Below, piece by piece: positions 8,617-17,365 of a stretch of DNA of 64,000 bases. The notes beneath the pieces are model-generated. The model ran no database searches. It worked only from the letters and a program-made list of their open reading frames with translations, and was not told the origin of the DNA. The position numbers and the translations under genes are program-made. How positions within the stretch are numbered: position 1 is the stretch's first letter; each line of letters opens with the position of its first letter. The DNA comes from Lewinellaceae bacterium (GTDB lineage Bacteria > Bacteroidota > Bacteroidia > Chitinophagales > Saprospiraceae), in NCBI GenBank assembly GCA_020636045.1, contig JACJYP010000014.1, forward strand, positions 25,818 to 89,817, read 5' to 3'.

Positions 8617-11034
8617 TCAAAGCCCTGCTTCCTGCATCAACGCATAGGCGGCATCCACTATGTCTTCCGCTTGCGGTTTGGAGTGATAATCTCCATCCTG
8701 ACCATAAGCAGGACGGTGCGGCTGGGCATAAATGGTGATTGGTTTTGAATCAAGATAACGATAACCTCCTTGTTTTTCAAGTACCTGCTGCATCATATAG
8801 GCGGACGCGCCGCCTTCGAAGTCTTCATCCAGAAAAATCACCCTGTTGGTCTTTTTCAAACTTTCAACGCAAATGTTTGGCAAGTCAAATGGCAAAAGTG
8901 TTTGAATATCAACCAATTCTGCCGAAACTCCTGCGTCTTCCAATTTTTCGCAAGCCTCTTCAGCGACACGAACACACGCGCCATAGGTAATAATCGTAAT
9001 ATCCGTACCCGTTCTGAGTACTTCAGGCACACCCAGCGGCACGGTGAAAGTGCCTACGTTGTCGGGCAATTGTTCCTTGAAGCGATAGGCGTTCAGCACT
9101 TCAACGACGATAGCGGGGTCGTCGCCCTGCAAAAGTGTATTATACATGCCTGCCGCCTGCGTCATGTTACGCGGTACGCAGATATGCATGCCGCGCAGCG
9201 ATCCCAGCATCATGCCCATCGGAGATCCGGAATGCCAGACGCCGACCAGCCGGTGACCGCGGGTGCGAATGATCGCCGGCGCTGCCTGCTGGTTGTTGGA
9301 GCGCCACCGCAGGGTGCAGAGGTCGTCGGACAAGGGAGAAAGCCCGTAAATCAGATAATCAAGGTATTGAATTTCCGCGATCGGGCGCAGCCCTCTCATC
9401 GCCATTCCGATCGCCTGGCCCATGATCGTCCATTCGCGTATGCCGGTGTCAAACACGCGCTCTTCCCCGTATTTTTGCTGCATACCGCGCAAGCCCTGGT
9501 TGACATCGCCGATTTTCCCCACGTCTTCTCCAAAAGCGAAGAGCTCGGGGTATTTTTCAAAATTTGCATCGAAACAGGCATTGAGTATCTCAAACCCGTC
9601 CTTCATGGGAGCGTCTTCACTATAAACAGGCGCCTGAACCGCTACTTTGAGCGGCGACCGGGGAGAATTGCTAAGCAGGTCATCGGAATAAATACGCGAT
9701 CCTTCGTTGCGCTCGGCGTCGATGAATTTCTTGAGGTCGCGGGCCGCCGGATCATCTTTGCCGGGGAGTGAAAAATAAGCCTGGCGCGCGATCCTGAGCA
9801 GTTCGAAGCGCAAGGATTCGCGTTTTTGTTCGACTTCTTCAAGGCACTTTTTCAGGGTCTCTGATTGAGGATATGCCGTTGCAGCACTTTTTAGCAATGC
9901 AGTCAACTGACTGACCAGTCCCCCTACCCTGTCGTGATAAGCACGGTAAGCGCGCCGGGCCGCTTCACCGGCCTCCTGTTTTGCTTCCGCCTGTATCGTT
10001 TCTACTTCGTCAGCCGCTGCGATGCCGGATGCGACGATCCAGTCTGCCATGCGGCGGTTGCAATCATATGCCTCTTCGAAGGCGAGCCGCTCCGGGCTTT
10101 TATACCTGCGATGGTCTCCGGAAGTAGAATGCCCGAGTTGCTGGGTTACCTCCTGAATATGAAAAACTGCCGGGCGATGGGTCTTCCGCATTGCGCCGAT
10201 CCCGTCCTGATACGCCTGGCACAAAGCCGGGTAATCCCATGCCTTGACCGTGTGCAGATCGACCCCGCTTTGATCGGCATCGCCGGCGCGAAATCCTTCC
10301 AATACTTCGGAAATACTCGCCTTGGTCGTCTGGTAGTCTTTGGGAACGCTGATCCCGTAACCGTCATCCCACACGCTCACTGCAAGCGGGATCTGCAGGA
10401 CGCCGGCAGCGTTGATGCTTTCCCAGAAAGCGCCTTCGGAAGTAGATGCATCTCCGATGGTGACAAAAGCCACTTCGTTGCCTTTATCGGAAAGGTCGCC
10501 GCATAGTTGCGGTTGCTCCCGAAATTTTTTCGAGGCAAATGCCAATCCTACTCCACGGGCCATCTGTCCGGCCGTCGGAGAAATATCGGCACTGATGTTA
10601 AAACGATTTTTCAGATCGAGGAACTTGCCTTCATGATCGAGGAAAGGCGTGGCAAAATGGCAATTCATCTGCCGGCCACCGGAAAGTGGATCGCCATACG
10701 GATCGCCGTACAACTGGGCAAAGAATTCATCCAGCGTCATGAGCCCCAACGCCATCATCAAGGTCTGGTCGCGGTAGTACCCTGCCCGGTAGTCTCCTTT
10801 TTTCCACGCGCGTGCCATGGCTACCTGCGCGACTTCCTTGCCATCACCGATAATGCCAAAATTGGCTTTACCCATCAACACCTCTTTCCGTGCGATCACA
10901 CTGGCTTCCCGGCTCAGACAACATATCCTAAAGTCTTTTAATACTTCATTCCGGTATTCCTTCGTCAAGAGCGCTTTATTCTTTTCAGATGATGGTAGCC
11001 GCGATTTGCGGCGCTGTGATTTAGTCTCGATCAT
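8617..11034 (-). CDS. 2-oxoacid dehydrogenase E1, fused alpha and beta subunits
   Basis: A thiamine-diphosphate decarboxylase E1 component in which the alpha subunit (about residues 1-440) and the beta subunit (about 465-805) are one polypeptide. The alpha half shows the ThDP region VAFVTIGDASTSEGAFWESIN and HSTSGDHRRYKS; the beta half shows ELFAFGEDVGKIGDVNQGLRG-like and DTGIREWTIMGQAIGMAMRG segments. Such fusions feed acyl groups to a lipoyl E2; branched-chain 2-oxoacids are the likely substrate but pyruvate is possible. No E2 or E3 gene is adjacent. A shorter paralogue lies at 25442-27544. Length (805) exceeds that paralogue mainly through the N-terminus and an inter-domain linker. Confidence 0.88.
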   Translation of the reverse strand: MIETKSQRRKSRLPSSEKNKALLTKEYRNEVLKDFRICCLSREASVIARKEVLMGKANFGIIGDGKEVAQVAMARAWKKGDYRAGYYRDQTLMMALGLMTLDEFFAQLYGDPYGDPLSGGRQMNCHFATPFLDHEGKFLDLKNRFNISADISPTAGQMARGVGLAFASKKFREQPQLCGDLSDKGNEVAFVTIGDASTSEGAFWESINAAGVLQIPLAVSVWDDGYGISVPKDYQTTKASISEVLEGFRAGDADQSGVDLHTVKAWDYPALCQAYQDGIGAMRKTHRPAVFHIQEVTQQLGHSTSGDHRRYKSPERLAFEEAYDCNRRMADWIVASGIAAADEVETIQAEAKQEAGEAARRAYRAYHDRVGGLVSQLTALLKSAATAYPQSETLKKCLEEVEQKRESLRFELLRIARQAYFSLPGKDDPAARDLKKFIDAERNEGSRIYSDDLLSNSPRSPLKVAVQAPVYSEDAPMKDGFEILNACFDANFEKYPELFAFGEDVGKIGDVNQGLRGMQQKYGEERVFDTGIREWTIMGQAIGMAMRGLRPIAEIQYLDYLIYGLSPLSDDLCTLRWRSNNQQAAPAIIRTRGHRLVGVWHSGSPMGMMLGSLRGMHICVPRNMTQAAGMYNTLLQGDDPAIVVEVLNAYRFKEQLPDNVGTFTVPLGVPEVLRTGTDITIITYGACVRVAEEACEKLEDAGVSAELVDIQTLLPFDLPNICVESLKKTNRVIFLDEDFEGGASAYMMQQVLEKQGGYRYLDSKPITIYAQPHRPAYGQDGDYHSKPQAEDIVDAAYALMQEAGL

Positions 11035-11056
11035 ATTTGGTCAGGAAAATTCGGCG

Positions 11057-11064
11057 CAAAGGTA
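11057..11064 (-). promoter_or_regulatory. Promoter -7 box for fused E1 gene
   Basis: TACCTTTG on the - strand, followed by CGCCG, ends 22 nt before the ATG at 11034. Same form as the hutH and recF boxes. Confidence 0.5.
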
Positions 11065-11206
11065 AGCCAATTTTCGTGCTTTCACGCCTCCCACTCTTCC
11101 GGGCATGCTCTTTAAACAGTTGATTTTCAGGGAAAAGGTATTTGTTTTTGATAGATATTTTTGGCAAAAAGGCAGCTCCGGCACATTAAATTTTTGAGAA
11201 CACATG

Positions 11207-11236
11207 ATTGCCAAAGTTTTTTTTAGCCTAATTTTG
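11207..11236 (+). promoter_or_regulatory. Promoter for the DksA-like gene
   Basis: TAATTTTG at 11229-11236 matches TAnnTTTG exactly. ATTG at 11207-11210 is an imperfect -33 element 18 nt upstream. The start codon is 54 nt downstream of the box. Confidence 0.55.
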
Positions 11237-11290
11237 CCACCCGAATCACCAAACACTCCAAAATTAAGTTCACAAAAACTGAGCTCGAAT

Positions 11291-11881
11291 ATGTCTAACG
11301 AACCGAAATTGAGGTATAGCGATGAAGAACTTCAAGAGTTTAAAGAACTCATTGACAATAAACTTGCCCAGGCCCAGGATGAGCTGAACAAGACCCAGCA
11401 GCAGATCGATGACCTTAACGAGAACGGCTTTAACCAGCAAGGAGGTGACTGGTATGACGATTCCACTGCACATACAGATCTTGAAATGCTTCAGCGCATG
11501 CTGACAAGGCAACAACGCCACGTTCAGGATCTCAAAAACGCCTTGCTTCGCATCCAGAACAAGACATACGGGATTTGCATCGTGACGGGCAACCTGATCG
11601 ACAAAAACCGTTTGCGCCTGGTGCCGCATGCCACCAAAAGTGTGGACGGCAAAAATATCGCAAACTCGGGCAAGGAAATCCCTCTGGAGCCCCAAAGCGG
11701 CGATCCTTTCGTGTCTGAGGAAGACAGGCCTTCCGGGGGCAAACCCATCGGCGACAAAGTGCGGCTGCCGGGCAGCAAACGCCCTGCACGTGGCAACAAC
11801 GACGACTGGGAGATCGACAATGAGACGATGGAGGACGCCGGGGGGTATAGCCATCGTAAGTTTGACGACGACGAAGAGTAG
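11291..11881 (+). CDS. TraR/DksA-family protein lacking the zinc cysteines
   Basis: A 196-residue DksA-like protein that may bind RNA polymerase through its secondary channel. The N-terminal 100 residues form the coiled coil (ELIDNKLAQAQDELNKTQQQ, then a second helix). The zinc-finger position reads YGICIVTGNLIDKNRLRLVP, so the usual C-x2-C...C-x2-C is reduced to one cysteine; this zinc-less form is familiar in Bacteroidota. The C-terminal 60 residues are acidic, Gly/Pro-rich and probably disordered. The ATG at 11291 is preferred because the frame's earlier start would place the promoter inside the gene. Terminator follows. Confidence 0.85.
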   Translation: MSNEPKLRYSDEELQEFKELIDNKLAQAQDELNKTQQQIDDLNENGFNQQGGDWYDDSTAHTDLEMLQRMLTRQQRHVQDLKNALLRIQNKTYGICIVTGNLIDKNRLRLVPHATKSVDGKNIANSGKEIPLEPQSGDPFVSEEDRPSGGKPIGDKVRLPGSKRPARGNNDDWEIDNETMEDAGGYSHRKFDDDEE

Positions 11882-11901
11882 TTCTCTTCCACGATATTAA
11901 G

Positions 11902-11946
11902 AAAACCGGCTTTATCGAACATTCGATAAAGCCGGTTTCTTTTTTT
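11902..11946. terminator. Terminator between dksA-like gene and DUF4252 operon
   Basis: AAACCGGCTTTATCGAA pairs with TTCGATAAAGCCGGTTT, then CTTTTTTT. The A-rich 5' flank is short, so it serves the + strand best, although the convergent operon ends right beside it. Confidence 0.8.
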
Positions 11947-12481
11947 ATACCCGTGAAACGGGAACCTTGAGACTTGGCGGCAACAGCGGCTTTTCTTTGC
12001 CTTTATGTTTCCTGCCGTATTTTTCGAAGGCCCGGTTGATATCCTTCCAGCGGAGTTTTCCCCGCACACTGACCATAACAAATTCTTCAGGAGTGTGCAC
12101 CAGCACCACGATCTTCCTGATCGCGTTGCCCCGCTCCCTGGCCAGCACCCTGACACGGGTTTTGCCGTCGCGGACGAACAGAATGTCCTCCAGATGCCGG
12201 CGTTTTGCTTTTCGTTCAAAGCGTTCCATATCGCGCTCGGTAACAGGGTTATTGCCGTCTTCAAAAACCAATACCCTGACCTTGTTCACCCGGCGCATGA
12301 GCACGCGTTCTTCTTTTTCGCCGACAAACCAGGAGGCAATATCGATGGCAACAGAAGGAACGGTTACCGCTATGCCGTCGTAGTCTTTGTATTTCCAGTA
12401 CAGGCCGTAATCCTGGGCGCCGACAGGTCCGGCACATATGAGCAGGCAGAAGCCGGCAAAGATTGATTTCAACATGGTCAT
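11945..12481 (-). CDS. DUF4252 domain protein
   Basis: A 178-residue secreted protein: signal peptide (MTMLKSIFAGFCLLICAGPVGA-Q) and a DUF4252-like body with the pattern NKVRVLVFEDG ... VRDGKTRVRVLARERGNAIRKIVVLV and EEFVMVSVRGKL. DUF4252 function is unknown; such genes sit after ECF sigma factor and anti-sigma genes in Bacteroidota. The start codon lies 1 nt beyond the upstream gene's stop, so the two are translationally coupled. An alternative ATG two codons in is equally possible. The C-terminus is very basic (RKHKGKEKP). Confidence 0.78.
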   Translation of the reverse strand: MTMLKSIFAGFCLLICAGPVGAQDYGLYWKYKDYDGIAVTVPSVAIDIASWFVGEKEERVLMRRVNKVRVLVFEDGNNPVTERDMERFERKAKRRHLEDILFVRDGKTRVRVLARERGNAIRKIVVLVHTPEEFVMVSVRGKLRWKDINRAFEKYGRKHKGKEKPLLPPSLKVPVSRV

Positions 12482-12482
12482 A

Positions 12483-13010
12483 TCAGTTTTTGTCTTTTTT
12501 AACGCGTTCCAGTTGCTCGATCCCCTTGACATCCAGTGTCTTCGACAATTCGGAGATCTTGTCCAGATCAATCTTCCCGGTAAAACTGAGCATTACAAAC
12601 TCATCCGGCGAGCCGACGAGCAGCAGCAGTTCCTCTATGATGTTGCCGCTGTCTTTGGTCCAGATGCGCACATTCTCGTTGCCGTCTCGTACCGTGAGCA
12701 GCTCTGAGTATTCGGATTGTGGCACCCGGCTGAGCGCATCTTTGTAAATGGCGATACCATCGCCAATGCTGTCGGCCGTCAGTACGCGAAGGCCTCCCAG
12801 GTCTTTGACGATTTCCCGAACCTTGTTCCAGTCTTCGTCGTCCGTTTCGATCTTGGAAACCAGTTGGAACATTTTTGGGGCGACATACACGACGGTGAAA
12901 CGCTCGTCATCCATGTATTTTTCAAAAAACCGCGTAATGGCATCGTTCTGTGCCTGCGCGAAAAGGGCCGTCAGTAAAAATACCGGCACCAGCAGAAAAT
13001 TCTTTTTCAT
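12483..13010 (-). CDS. DUF4252 domain protein
   Basis: A 175-residue secreted protein with a clear signal peptide (MKKNFLLVPVFLLTALFAQA-Q) and the DUF4252 layout: FFEKYMDDERFTVVYVAPKM near the N-terminus, then GLRVLTADSI, LLTVRDGNENVRIW, IIEELLLLVGSPDEFVMLSFTGKIDL. It resembles the following gene in its last 90 residues, so the pair probably arose by duplication. Position behind the anti-sigma-like gene suggests it is an output or feedback part of that ECF circuit; that is inference. Confidence 0.82.
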   Translation of the reverse strand: MKKNFLLVPVFLLTALFAQAQNDAITRFFEKYMDDERFTVVYVAPKMFQLVSKIETDDEDWNKVREIVKDLGGLRVLTADSIGDGIAIYKDALSRVPQSEYSELLTVRDGNENVRIWTKDSGNIIEELLLLVGSPDEFVMLSFTGKIDLDKISELSKTLDVKGIEQLERVKKDKN

Positions 13011-13084
13011 AGCTCCTGATAATTAGGTGTTGATGGTGAGTTGTTGTTTGAGAAATAAAAAGCCCGACAGATCCCGGAATCATA

Positions 13085-13732
13085 TTATCCGTCCGTATCG
13101 GTCCTGATCTTTGAAATCTTCTCGATACTTTCGAGATGTATTGCACCCTTCGCAGCTTCATCCCTACCCTTTTTTATTTTGGAAGAAACCAGCGCCAGGG
13201 CGGCTTTTATCTCTTCCATGGCTTTTTCAGCCTCAGGGTCAGGAGTATCGTCCTGCGCCGGACGATGATGCAGTCTGGTGTTACCGCTTTTTTTAACCTG
13301 ATGATGTGGTTGCACATTTGCCTGCGCCACCTGTGGCAGTGGCGCTTCCTTCGAAACCGACGGCACCCGGGGTTCTTTCATTATTTTTTGTTCCGCCTTT
13401 TGTGCGACCATTTCCTGTGATACTGTCCCGCTCTCAGGCCAGGATTGCATCCACCACCAAATGCCGGCGGAAAGCAGCATCACTGCCGCAGCAGCGGCTA
13501 CTCTGCCTGCCCACATGTATGGTGCCGGGCGCAGTGCAACTTTTTTAGCGGTGGCATTACTGCGCAGGGACTGCTCTTCCCGGAGGGCTCTGAACAGCGC
13601 GGCGGCAGCCAAATGGCGCTCTTCCACATCCGTAGAAGCAAAATACTCCTTCAGCATACGCTCTTCTTCGAGGGTCGTCTCCCCGTCCCAGTAGCGGTCG
13701 AGGAGTTTGTCAATATCTGAATACGCTTTCAT
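13085..13732 (-). CDS. Probable membrane-anchored anti-sigma factor
   Basis: A 215-residue protein that starts 1 nt after the ECF sigma gene ends. Residues 1-70 (DIDKLLDRYWDGETTLEEERMLKEY) look like the cytoplasmic sigma-binding helical bundle seen in short Bacteroidota anti-sigma proteins. One transmembrane helix lies at about 74-92 (AGRVAAAAAVMLLSAGIWWW). The rest is a Pro/Lys/His-rich low-complexity periplasmic part. Sequence similarity to a named family is weak; the assignment rests on topology and on the gene order sigma, this gene, two DUF4252 genes. Confidence 0.7.
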   Translation of the reverse strand: MKAYSDIDKLLDRYWDGETTLEEERMLKEYFASTDVEERHLAAAALFRALREEQSLRSNATAKKVALRPAPYMWAGRVAAAAAVMLLSAGIWWWMQSWPESGTVSQEMVAQKAEQKIMKEPRVPSVSKEAPLPQVAQANVQPHHQVKKSGNTRLHHRPAQDDTPDPEAEKAMEEIKAALALVSSKIKKGRDEAAKGAIHLESIEKISKIRTDTDG

Positions 13733-13733
13733 G

Positions 13734-14258
13734 TCAGGATGGTATGGTGATATGATTCAGGGTTGCTGTCAGTTGTTCGCGGATCGATTTTCTCGCCCGG
13801 TGCAGGTTTACTTTCACCTGGTCGAGGCTGATCCCCAGCACTTCAGTGATCTCTTCGTAACTCAATTCTTCAATGTCGCGAAGGTGCATGACCAGCCTTT
13901 GTTTTTCAGGGAGATCCTGCATCATCCGTTTTACCTGCGACGCCAGATCGCTTGTTTCCGTGCGCTGCGCAGGACTCGCGCCATCTACCTGTCTTTCGCT
14001 CGCCCCATCGAGTGGTGCGGTGCGTCTGACCGACTGTGACCGCGCCTTGTCCAGCGAGCGATTGCGTGTCAGCGTCATGCACCATGCTTCCCAGTTCTGT
14101 ACAGCGTCTGATTGCGGCTCCGGGGTTTTCCAGACCTTTTCCAGCACTTCCTGCACAACATCTTCCGCCTCCTGCACACTTCCTGTGATGCGCAGGGCAA
14201 ACCGGTAAAGTTTGTGCCGGATCGGGAATATTTGTTCCTGAAAAAGGGCTTGATCCAT
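13734..14258 (-). CDS. ECF-type RNA polymerase sigma factor
   Basis: A 174-residue sigma-70 family protein with only regions 2 and 4. Region 2 spans about residues 10-75 (RFALRITGSVQEAEDVVQEV, then a tryptophan-rich promoter-melting segment), and region 4 about 112-165 (LPEKQRLVMHLRDIEELSYEE, helix-turn-helix EITEVLGISLDQVKVNLHRAR). It heads a four-gene operon with the anti-sigma-like gene and two DUF4252 genes. It probably controls its own operon; the signal is unknown. Confidence 0.92.
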   Translation of the reverse strand: MDQALFQEQIFPIRHKLYRFALRITGSVQEAEDVVQEVLEKVWKTPEPQSDAVQNWEAWCMTLTRNRSLDKARSQSVRRTAPLDGASERQVDGASPAQRTETSDLASQVKRMMQDLPEKQRLVMHLRDIEELSYEEITEVLGISLDQVKVNLHRARKSIREQLTATLNHITIPS

Positions 14259-14334
14259 CTGGTAACCAGCGTTTATAGTTGAAAGACGGGCTTACAAAGA
14301 TTATGTTACAAACAGCAATAAAAAACTTTGACTA

Positions 14335-14373
14335 ACAAAAAATCCCCCGGCATCGAGCTGATACCGGGGGATT
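14335..14373 (-). terminator. Terminator of clpC
   Basis: On the - strand AATCCCCCGGTATC pairs with GATGCCGGGGGATT and is followed by TTTTTTG. It lies 24 bp past the clpC stop and insulates clpC from the ECF operon. Confidence 0.8.
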
Positions 14374-14396
14374 GCTGTATGATTTTCCTGAAGATA

Positions 14397-16982
14397 TCAG
14401 GAAGTGGGCGTTTCATCGGACGACTCTACAGCCTTGCCTCTCTTCTTCTTGGGGGGCGCCTCAAAGGCGATCACCAGGCCGTCCTTTTCATTGTTGAGCG
14501 AGGCGGCCAGTTGCGAACCTTCGCCCGGATTTTCAGAGAGAATAAATTCCGCAAGCGGATCCTCTATGTATTTCTGAATTGCCCTGTGCAGGGGACGCGC
14601 GCCGAATTGCGGGTCGTAGCCTTTATCTGCCACGAACTCTTTTGCTTCTTCCGTGAGCGTCAGGTTGAGTTTCATTGCGCTCAGGCGCTTCATCAGCCCT
14701 TCCAGTGCATTGTCGATGATCTTGAAGATCTCTTCACGGCCGAGGGCGTTGAACACGAGCACATCGTCGATCCTGTTCAAAAACTCCGGCGAGAAGGTGC
14801 GTTTCAGCGCGTTCTGGATAACCGCTTTGCTGTTCTCTTCTGCCGCTTCGAGACGGGCCTTGGTAGCAAATCCGACACCCTGTCCAAAATCTTTCAATTG
14901 GCGCACCCCGATATTCGAGGTCATGATGATCAGGGTGTTTTTGAAATCCACTTTGCGCCCTAATCCGTCGGTCAGTTGACCATCGTCGAGCACCTGCAGC
15001 AGGATATTGTAAACATCCGGGTGCGCTTTTTCGATCTCGTCGAGCAACACTACGGAATAAGGCTTCCTGCGTACCCGTTCGGTCAACTGGCCGCCTTCTT
15101 CGTACCCTACGTATCCCGGAGGTGCGCCGATGAGGCGACTGACGGAGAATTTTTCCATGTATTCCGACATGTCGATGCGTACGAGCGCATCTTCGGAGTC
15201 GAACAGGTAGCGCGCCAGCGCGCGGGCAAGCTCGGTTTTACCGACGCCCGTCGGGCCCAGGAAAATAAAGGAACCGACCGGCTTTTTAGGATCTTTAAGA
15301 CCCACGCGATTGCGTTGGATCGCCTTGGATATCTTGAGCACCGATTCATCCTGCCCGATGACCATTTTTTTGATGTCGTCGGACATGTTGACCAGTTTTT
15401 TGCTTTCGCTCTGGCCTACTTTTCTGACCGGAATGCCCGTCATCATGGCGACTACTTCGGCAATGTCGTCTTCTTCGACCGGATAACGTTTGGTCTTGGT
15501 CTCGTCTTCCCACTCCACTTTTGCAAACTCCAGATTCCGGACGAGTTTGCTTTCCTGATCGCGCAGGTTGGCTGCCTCCTCGTATTGCTGGTTTTTAACG
15601 GCGCGGTTTTTTTCTTCTTTCAGATCTTCAATGCGCTTCTCAAGTTCTTCGATGTGCTTGGGCACCACAATATTCTTGAGGTGTACGCGCGCGCCTACTT
15701 CATCCAGCACGTCGATGGCCTTGTCAGGCAAAAAGCGATCGGTAATATAGCGGTCGCTGAGTCGCACGCACGCCTTTACCGCCTCTTCGGAGTAGGTCAC
15801 GTTGTGAAACTCTTCGTATTTCGGCTGGATATTTTCCAGGATATGAATGGTATCTTCCTGGCTGGGCGGATCCACCATCACCTTCTGGAAACGGCGGTCG
15901 AGCGCGCCGTCCTTTTCAATATACTGGCGGTATTCATCGAGCGTAGAGGCGCCGATACATTGCAACTCACCACGTGCCAGCGCCGGCTTGAAGATATTGG
16001 AGGCGTCCAGAGAGCCTGTAGCACCCCCCGCACCTACAATAGTATGTATCTCGTCGATGAACAGGATAACATCGCGGCTTTTTTCCAGTTCGTTCATGAT
16101 CGCCTTGATGCGCTCTTCGAACTGTCCGCGGTATTTGGTGCCGGCAACCAGCGCTGCGAGGTCAAGCATGACGATCCGCTTGTTGAAAAGCGTGCGGCTC
16201 ACCTTCTTTTGCATGATGCGAAGTGCCAGGCCTTCCACAATGGCCGTTTTACCCACACCGGGCTCGCCGATGAGGATCGGATTGTTCTTTTTGCGGCGGC
16301 TCAGGATCTGGCTGACGCGCTCGATCTCCCGCTCGCGACCGATGATCGGGTCGAGTTTGCCTTCTTCCGCAAGTTTTGTGATATCACGCCCGAAATTGTC
16401 CAGCACAGGGGTTCTGCTTTTAGGCTGTCCTTTCTGCTGGCTCGATCGGTAGTTGCGTTCGTCTTCGTCTTCATATTCGCCGGATCCTTCGCTGGAGGCC
16501 TGCGAGAAAAGATTGGGAGGCGTCAGGTCCTGCTCCGAACGCACATATTCAAGTTCCTTTTTAAAGGTTTCGTAGTCCACGTCGTATTCGTTTAAGAGCT
16601 TGGTCGCGTAAGCATCCGGGTGTTTGAGGAGTGACAGCATCAGGTGCTCCGGGTAAATTTCCTCGCTCTTCATGAGTTTTGCTTCGAGGAAAGTTACTTT
16701 CAGCACGCGCTGCACTTGCGTCGTCACCTGGAACTCGCCGACATAAAGGTTTTCTGCGGGAGGATATGTGCTATATTTCGGGATAGAACCTTCCAGCCGC
16801 TTTTTCAATTCATGGACGTCCACCAGCAAGGCATCAAGCACCCTGACCGGCAGGCTGTCCCGCTCGGCGATGATGCCGAGCAGCAGATGTTCCGTGCCAA
16901 TATAATCATGTCCGAGGCGGCGCGCTTCCTGTCCGCTTTGGTTAATGATCTGTTTGACAACGGGCGAGAATTTCTTATTCAT
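14397..16982 (-). CDS. clpC: ClpC-type AAA+ unfoldase, Clp protease ATPase subunit
   Basis: An 861-residue Hsp100 ATPase that unfolds substrates for ClpP. Domains in order: the double Clp-N repeat (1-145, QSGQEARRLGHDYIGTEHLL), a charged linker, AAA module 1 with Walker A GEPGVGKT at 239-246, a middle region with a UVR-like coiled coil (KNRAVKNQQYEEAANLRDQE), AAA module 2 with Walker A GPTGVGKT near residue 580, and the C-terminal D2-small domain. The short middle domain with UVR motif marks ClpC and excludes ClpB. clpP is not in the window. It is transcribed alone. Confidence 0.93.
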   Translation of the reverse strand: MNKKFSPVVKQIINQSGQEARRLGHDYIGTEHLLLGIIAERDSLPVRVLDALLVDVHELKKRLEGSIPKYSTYPPAENLYVGEFQVTTQVQRVLKVTFLEAKLMKSEEIYPEHLMLSLLKHPDAYATKLLNEYDVDYETFKKELEYVRSEQDLTPPNLFSQASSEGSGEYEDEDERNYRSSQQKGQPKSRTPVLDNFGRDITKLAEEGKLDPIIGREREIERVSQILSRRKKNNPILIGEPGVGKTAIVEGLALRIMQKKVSRTLFNKRIVMLDLAALVAGTKYRGQFEERIKAIMNELEKSRDVILFIDEIHTIVGAGGATGSLDASNIFKPALARGELQCIGASTLDEYRQYIEKDGALDRRFQKVMVDPPSQEDTIHILENIQPKYEEFHNVTYSEEAVKACVRLSDRYITDRFLPDKAIDVLDEVGARVHLKNIVVPKHIEELEKRIEDLKEEKNRAVKNQQYEEAANLRDQESKLVRNLEFAKVEWEDETKTKRYPVEEDDIAEVVAMMTGIPVRKVGQSESKKLVNMSDDIKKMVIGQDESVLKISKAIQRNRVGLKDPKKPVGSFIFLGPTGVGKTELARALARYLFDSEDALVRIDMSEYMEKFSVSRLIGAPPGYVGYEEGGQLTERVRRKPYSVVLLDEIEKAHPDVYNILLQVLDDGQLTDGLGRKVDFKNTLIIMTSNIGVRQLKDFGQGVGFATKARLEAAEENSKAVIQNALKRTFSPEFLNRIDDVLVFNALGREEIFKIIDNALEGLMKRLSAMKLNLTLTEEAKEFVADKGYDPQFGARPLHRAIQKYIEDPLAEFILSENPGEGSQLAASLNNEKDGLVIAFEAPPKKKRGKAVESSDETPTS

Positions 16983-17064
16983 TATGCTGTGTGATGATCG
17001 TTACAGGTTGAACAAGTCTGCTTCTCCGGAGTCCTAGCCGGGGGCGACTGTTCTTTTCCTGGGA

Positions 17065-17072
17065 CAAGTTTA
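17065..17072 (-). promoter_or_regulatory. Possible clpC promoter -7 box
   Basis: TAAACTTG on the - strand (one mismatch to TAnnTTTG) with GTTG 21 nt upstream as a partial -33 element. It would leave an 80-nt leader before clpC. I see no CtsR- or HrcA-type inverted repeat. Confidence 0.4.
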
Positions 17073-17270
17073 GACTATTTATGAGGTAAATATCAACCTT
17101 TGAGACCTACATTTAACAAATTTTTACGCGTTGAGTTTTTATGCCGACAAATGAGCGTTGGATCGGGAACAGCATTGCCGGAATTACCAAAGCAGGGAAA
17201 AAACAATGCCATCTGAAGTACGCCTGACGGTATGACAGACGTTATGAGGGAAGAAAAAGCCGCAAGAAAT

Positions 17271-17304
17271 TTTGTATAAAAGAACCGGGCAATGGTTACA
17301 TTTG
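17271..17304 (+). promoter_or_regulatory. Promoter of the STAS gene
   Basis: TTTG at 17271-17274 and TACATTTG at 17297-17304 with 22 nt between them match both parts of the Bacteroidota promoter. The start codon lies 61 nt downstream. Confidence 0.65.
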
Positions 17305-17365
17305 CCTCTCCAAAGAAAATCATCATAATCATAATCAAAACTATTTTTCTGAAAATCAGGCTCTT

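Larger units (their letters stand above)
16983..17365. other. Divergent promoter region between clpC and STAS gene
   Basis: This 383-bp stretch has no convincing gene. It contains the promoter boxes for clpC (leftward) and for the STAS gene (rightward). An open frame on the - strand overlapping the STAS gene has no family resemblance and is not called. Confidence 0.6.

Noticed and set aside
14976..16595. 539-codon open frame on the + strand across clpC
   Set aside because: It is the complement of the well-conserved clpC gene and has no family resemblance of its own.
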